A stretch of DNA of 64,000 bases from Bacillota bacterium. Its GTDB lineage: Bacteria > Bacillota > Clostridia > Christensenellales > Aristaeellaceae. The translations under genes were made by a program, and so were the position numbers. Shown here piece by piece: positions 60,542 through 64,000 of the stretch. The stretch covers positions 8,678 to 72,677 of the forward strand of contig JAEWYP010000069.1 in NCBI GenBank assembly GCA_023395615.1, read 5' to 3'. The notes under the pieces are model-generated. The model was not told the DNA's origin. It saw only the letters and a list, made by a program, of their open reading frames with translations, and did not search any database. Positions within the stretch are counted from its first letter, which is position 1. Every line of letters starts with the position of its first letter.

Positions 60542-62425
60542 ATGACGACCCAACGGAGAAAAATCCTGTCCAGCCTGATGAAGGGAAACCGACTGCGCTA
60601 TCTGGGCGCAATCGGCGCAATGATCATAGGCGTCGGCATCGGGCTGGTGACGCCTGTAATGCTTTCCGGCACGATCGACGCGCTGGTGAACGTATCGGAG
60701 CATAAAACGGACGCTACCGTTGCTCTGCCGGGGTTCATCGGCGAATGGTTTACGGCGCGCGGAGGCATCACATACCTGACATCTCACCTGTGGATTATTG
60801 CCGCCGCACTGATTGCACTGTACCTGATCGGCAGCGTTTTCCAGTACCTTCGTGGTCGCTGGACCGCGGAAGCGAGCGAAAGATTCAGCAAGACTTTGCG
60901 TGATCGGTTATACAGCCATCTGCAACAGCTTAGCTACGGCTACCACGTGAAAGCGCAGACCGGAGACCTGATCCAGCGCTGCACGTCGGATGTGGATACG
61001 ATTCGTGGCTTTCTCTCGTCACAGTTGGTGGAAATATTCCACGCGGTGACTACGGTGGGGCTTGCGATGGCGATTCTGCTGAACATCAACGTTCGCATGA
61101 CCCTGTATTCCATGGTGCTGGTGCCCCCGCTGTTCCTGTTCGCTCTGCTATTCTTCAACCTCGTGCAGAAGTACTTCCTGATTTCAGACGAGGCCGAGGG
61201 TAAACTGAGCGCAGTCCTTCAGGAGAACCTGACCGGCGTGCGCGTGGTGCGCGCGTTTGGGCGCGCAAAGTTTGAGGATGAAAAGTTTGACGGTTTCAAC
61301 GACGATTACTATCGCAAATCGCTGAAACTGGTGCGGCTGCTGTCCGTCTACTGGGGCAGCTCCGATGCGATGTCGATGCTGCAAACGGGGATCGCGGTGA
61401 TCTGCGGACTGGTTATGGTTGTAACCGCCCCGGAACAGTTGACCATCGGGCAGATGGTGCTGTTCGTAAGCTATATCTCGATGCTGCTGTGGCCGATTCG
61501 TCAGCTTGGGCGCATTCTGTCGGACCTGGGCAAGGCGATGGTGTCTTTCGGGCGCGTATGTGAGATCTTGGAAACGGAACCCGAAAAGGACGATGCGGAA
61601 GCGGCTGATTATCCGATGAACCGGGTGATTGAGTTTAAACACGTCGGGTTCGCCTATGAAGACGGCCGCGAAATTCTAAAGGACATCAACCTGACGGTGC
61701 AGCCCGGCCAGACGGTCGCCATTCTGGGCGCCACGGGCAGCGGAAAGTCAACCCTGATGCACCTGCTGCAACGCCTGTACGATGTAAGCCGCGGTGAAAT
61801 CCTGATCGGCGGGGTAAACATCAACCACATTCGCAAGCCCTACCTGCGTTCCCGCGTCGGGCTTGTTCTGCAGGAACCCTTCCTGTATTCCCGGAGCGTA
61901 CGCAACAATATCGGGATCGCGCGCGAAAACTGTACCGACGACATGGTATTTGCCGCCGCCCGGGAAGCCTGCGCGAACGACTTTATCGAAGGGTTTGAAA
62001 ACGGCTATGAAACCATGGTCGGCGAACGCGGTGTAACCCTTTCCGGCGGCCAGAAACAGCGCATCGCGATTGCGCGCACATTGCTTAAACAAAACGATAT
62101 CCTGATTTTCGACGATTCCCTTTCGGCGGTGGATACCGAAACCGACCGCGCCATCCGTGAGGCGCTCGCGCAGGAACGCACCGAGGGAAGCAGCCACGCG
62201 ACAACCTTTATTATCTCTCACCGGTTGACGACGCTGGCGGAAGCGGACGTGATCGCGGTGATGCAGCACGGCGAGATTGTGCAATTGGGTTCGCACGCGC
62301 AACTGATCGCGCAGGAAGGGCTGTACCGCCGCATCTACCGTATCCAGTCGGCTCTGGAAGACGAAATGAACGACGACCAGAATACAAAGGAGGCTCCAAC
62401 CTGTGCAGTCCTTCGAGGAGCATGA
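60542..62425 (+). CDS. ABC exporter half-transporter 3
   Basis: A 627-residue type IV ABC exporter subunit. Six membrane helices span ~20-320; the nucleotide-binding domain has Walker A GATGSGKST near 400, Q-loop VLQEPFLYS, signature LSGGQKQRIAIARTL near 500 and Walker B LIFDDSLSAVD, whose Asp replaces the catalytic Glu, as in the degenerate half of heterodimeric exporters. GGAGG (60532-60536) serves the ATG at 60542. The next gene overlaps by 23 bp. It sits directly behind a strong terminator. Confidence 0.94.
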   Translation: MTTQRRKILSSLMKGNRLRYLGAIGAMIIGVGIGLVTPVMLSGTIDALVNVSEHKTDATVALPGFIGEWFTARGGITYLTSHLWIIAAALIALYLIGSVFQYLRGRWTAEASERFSKTLRDRLYSHLQQLSYGYHVKAQTGDLIQRCTSDVDTIRGFLSSQLVEIFHAVTTVGLAMAILLNINVRMTLYSMVLVPPLFLFALLFFNLVQKYFLISDEAEGKLSAVLQENLTGVRVVRAFGRAKFEDEKFDGFNDDYYRKSLKLVRLLSVYWGSSDAMSMLQTGIAVICGLVMVVTAPEQLTIGQMVLFVSYISMLLWPIRQLGRILSDLGKAMVSFGRVCEILETEPEKDDAEAADYPMNRVIEFKHVGFAYEDGREILKDINLTVQPGQTVAILGATGSGKSTLMHLLQRLYDVSRGEILIGGVNINHIRKPYLRSRVGLVLQEPFLYSRSVRNNIGIARENCTDDMVFAAAREACANDFIEGFENGYETMVGERGVTLSGGQKQRIAIARTLLKQNDILIFDDSLSAVDTETDRAIREALAQERTEGSSHATTFIISHRLTTLAEADVIAVMQHGEIVQLGSHAQLIAQEGLYRRIYRIQSALEDEMNDDQNTKEAPTCAVLRGA

Positions 62426-64000
62426 TTATTCCGACCATATTGACATGGGTGTCTGGAAAAAACTGATGCGTATCGCCCAACCCTTTCGGAAACACCTGAT
62501 CGCCATCCTGATTACCATGTCGATCACGGCGACGCTGGATGTGTGTTTCCCCCTGCTGAACCGGCAGGCGATCGACCGGTTCGCGGTCAACGGCACGCTA
62601 AACGGTCTGGGCGGATTCATTGCCGCCTACGCGCTGTGCGTGGTGTGCCAGACGACCTGCATCTTCACCTTTATTAACCTCTGCGGAAAAGTGGAAGTCG
62701 GGCTATGCCGGCTGATCCGCCAGATCGGCTTCCGCCACCTGCAGGAACTGCCTTTCTCCTTCTATGATAAAACCCCTGTCGGTTATCTGATCGCACGCAT
62801 GACCAGCGACACCCAGCGCCTGGGGGACACAGTGGCCTGGAGCCTGATGGACGTGATCTGGTCCGTCGCGTATGTGCTGATCGTATCGGTTACGATGCTT
62901 GTGATCAACTGGCGGCTCGCGCTGGTGGTGCTGGCCGTAGTGCCGATCATCGCGGTCGTCGCTGCTTACTTTCAAAAAAAGATACTGGCCAGCTACCGCG
63001 AGGTGCGCAAAATCAACTCTAAAATCACCGGCGCGTTCAACGAAGGCATTATGGGCGCCAAAGCTACGAAAACGCTGGTGCGTGAAAACGCAAACACGGA
63101 GGAGTTTACGCAGGTTACGGAAAGCATGCGCAAATCGTCCGTACAGGCAGCCATCACTTCCGCGACCTTCCTGCCCATTGTGGTGTCGCTTGGCGGGTTC
63201 GCCACGGCGCTGGTGCTGTACCGCGGCGGGCATCTGGCGCTGGCGACCGGCGCCACCTCCATTGGTACGCTTACGGCGTTTATGACGTACGCCATGCAGA
63301 TTTTTGAGCCGATCAGCAATATCGCCCGCCGGTTTGCCGAAATGCAGCAGGCGCAGGCCGCTGCCGAACGCGTGATTACGCTGCTGGAGACGGAACCCGA
63401 AATTGCAGATACGCCGGAAGTGATTGAGGAGTACGGCGACAGTTTCCACCCCAAAAAGGAAAACTGGCCGAAAATCCACGGCGATATCGAGTTTGACCAT
63501 GTTACCTTCCGCTATACCGGCGGAGAAAAGGTGCTGGACGATTTCAGCCTGCAAATCAAAGCCGGGCAGAACATCGCCATCGTAGGGGAAACCGGAAGCG
63601 GCAAATCCACTATCGTCAACCTGATCTGTCGGTTTTACGAACCGACGGAAGGAGAAATCAAGATTGATGGAGTGGATTACAGGAAACGGTCTCAGCTTTG
63701 GCTGCAATCCAACCTGGGGTATGTGCTGCAAACCCCACACCTGTTCTCCGGCACGGTGCGCGATAACATCCGCTACGGGCGATTGGAAGCCACGGATGAA
63801 GAGGTGGAAGCCGCGGCGCGACTGGTGAACGCCGAAGAATTTATTCTGGCGCTGGAGAACGGCTACGATACCGACGTGGGGGAAGGCGGCAACCGCCTGT
63901 CGACCGGGCAGAAACAGCTGATTTCCTTCGCGCGCGCGATGATCGCCAACCCTGCCATCTTCATTCTGGACGAAGCGACCAGTTCGGTGGACACCGAGAC
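62403..64000 (+). CDS. ABC exporter half-transporter 4 (partial, cut by the window end)
   Basis: The first 532 codons of a partner exporter subunit. It starts with GTG at 62403, 8 nt after AAAGGAGG, inside the end of the previous gene. Six membrane helices lie in ~25-330, then the nucleotide-binding domain with Walker A GETGSGKST, Q-loop VLQTPHLFS, signature LSTGQKQLISFARA and Walker B FILDEATSSVD with catalytic Glu. It is therefore the active half of the heterodimer. Only the H-loop and C-terminal end are missing, beyond base 64000. Ligand unknown. Confidence 0.93.
   Translation, partial: MQSFEEHDYSDHIDMGVWKKLMRIAQPFRKHLIAILITMSITATLDVCFPLLNRQAIDRFAVNGTLNGLGGFIAAYALCVVCQTTCIFTFINLCGKVEVGLCRLIRQIGFRHLQELPFSFYDKTPVGYLIARMTSDTQRLGDTVAWSLMDVIWSVAYVLIVSVTMLVINWRLALVVLAVVPIIAVVAAYFQKKILASYREVRKINSKITGAFNEGIMGAKATKTLVRENANTEEFTQVTESMRKSSVQAAITSATFLPIVVSLGGFATALVLYRGGHLALATGATSIGTLTAFMTYAMQIFEPISNIARRFAEMQQAQAAAERVITLLETEPEIADTPEVIEEYGDSFHPKKENWPKIHGDIEFDHVTFRYTGGEKVLDDFSLQIKAGQNIAIVGETGSGKSTIVNLICRFYEPTEGEIKIDGVDYRKRSQLWLQSNLGYVLQTPHLFSGTVRDNIRYGRLEATDEEVEAAARLVNAEEFILALENGYDTDVGEGGNRLSTGQKQLISFARAMIANPAIFILDEATSSVDTE

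Overview
The window reads as a bacterial chromosome segment from a moderately GC-rich Firmicute of the class Clostridia, probably an anaerobic carbohydrate-fermenting gut or rumen organism. This is an inference from gene content: strong AGGAGG ribosome sites, frequent GTG and TTG starts, sigma-A promoters with 17-bp spacers, and families typical of Clostridia such as MutS2, a NadD-YqeK fusion, RsfS, YesM/YesN two-component pairs, DUF2975 with a YozG-like regulator, OadB/OadG, and an Lsa-type ABC-F. No rRNA, tRNA, CRISPR array, phage or transposase gene was seen.

Layout. 0.2-9.4 kb: DUF362 ferredoxin protein, uvrA, a beta-CASP nuclease, a DUF2975/HTH pair and a GH3 glycosidase. 9.6-12.0 kb (minus): a sodium-pump decarboxylase beta/gamma operon with two unusual accessory genes and no carboxyltransferase. 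12.1-18.7 kb (minus): GNAT, acyl-CoA thioesterase, a degenerate two-domain glycosyltransferase-like protein and a 1270-residue PAS/GGDEF/EAL regulator. 19-27.3 kb (plus): cyclophilin, U32 protease-like protein, MutS2, an OmpR-type two-component pair and shikimate kinase. 27.4-30.5 kb (minus): metal-binding lipoprotein-like ABC solute receptor, RsfS and NadD-YqeK. 30.6-41 kb (plus): a complete sugar sensing and uptake region with a LacI regulator, a lipoprotein receptor next to a YesM-like kinase, a YesN-like regulator, and then a second receptor with an ABC ATPase and two permeases of the YtfQRT/YjfF type. 41-44.6 kb (minus): MBL protein, a small acidic-tailed protein, a secreted cysteine-peptidase-like protein and a diacylglycerol kinase-like enzyme. 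44.8-50.1 kb (plus): NadR and a MarR-controlled pair of ABC exporters. 50.5-58.4 kb (mostly minus): alcohol dehydrogenase, a small NrdD-tail-like protein, a secreted Ig-like protein (plus), GH94 phosphorylase, ABC-F protein and Xpt. 58.7-64 kb (plus): two secreted paralogues, a leader-ORF/attenuator, and a second pair of ABC exporters, the last cut by the window end.

The most interesting material is mostly non-coding. There is a 405-bp near-palindromic element (50133-50537) whose end hairpins look like the terminators of the two convergent neighbours. A second 165-bp element with 14-bp terminal inverted repeats lies at 53266-53430. The ABC-F gene has a candidate antibiotic-responsive attenuator with a three-codon upstream ORF, and the distal ABC exporter operon has a candidate 48-codon-leader attenuator. 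Paired direct repeats in the sugar-receptor promoter fit an AraC-type regulator. All of these are readings of the sequence by eye and none has been tested by search or folding software.
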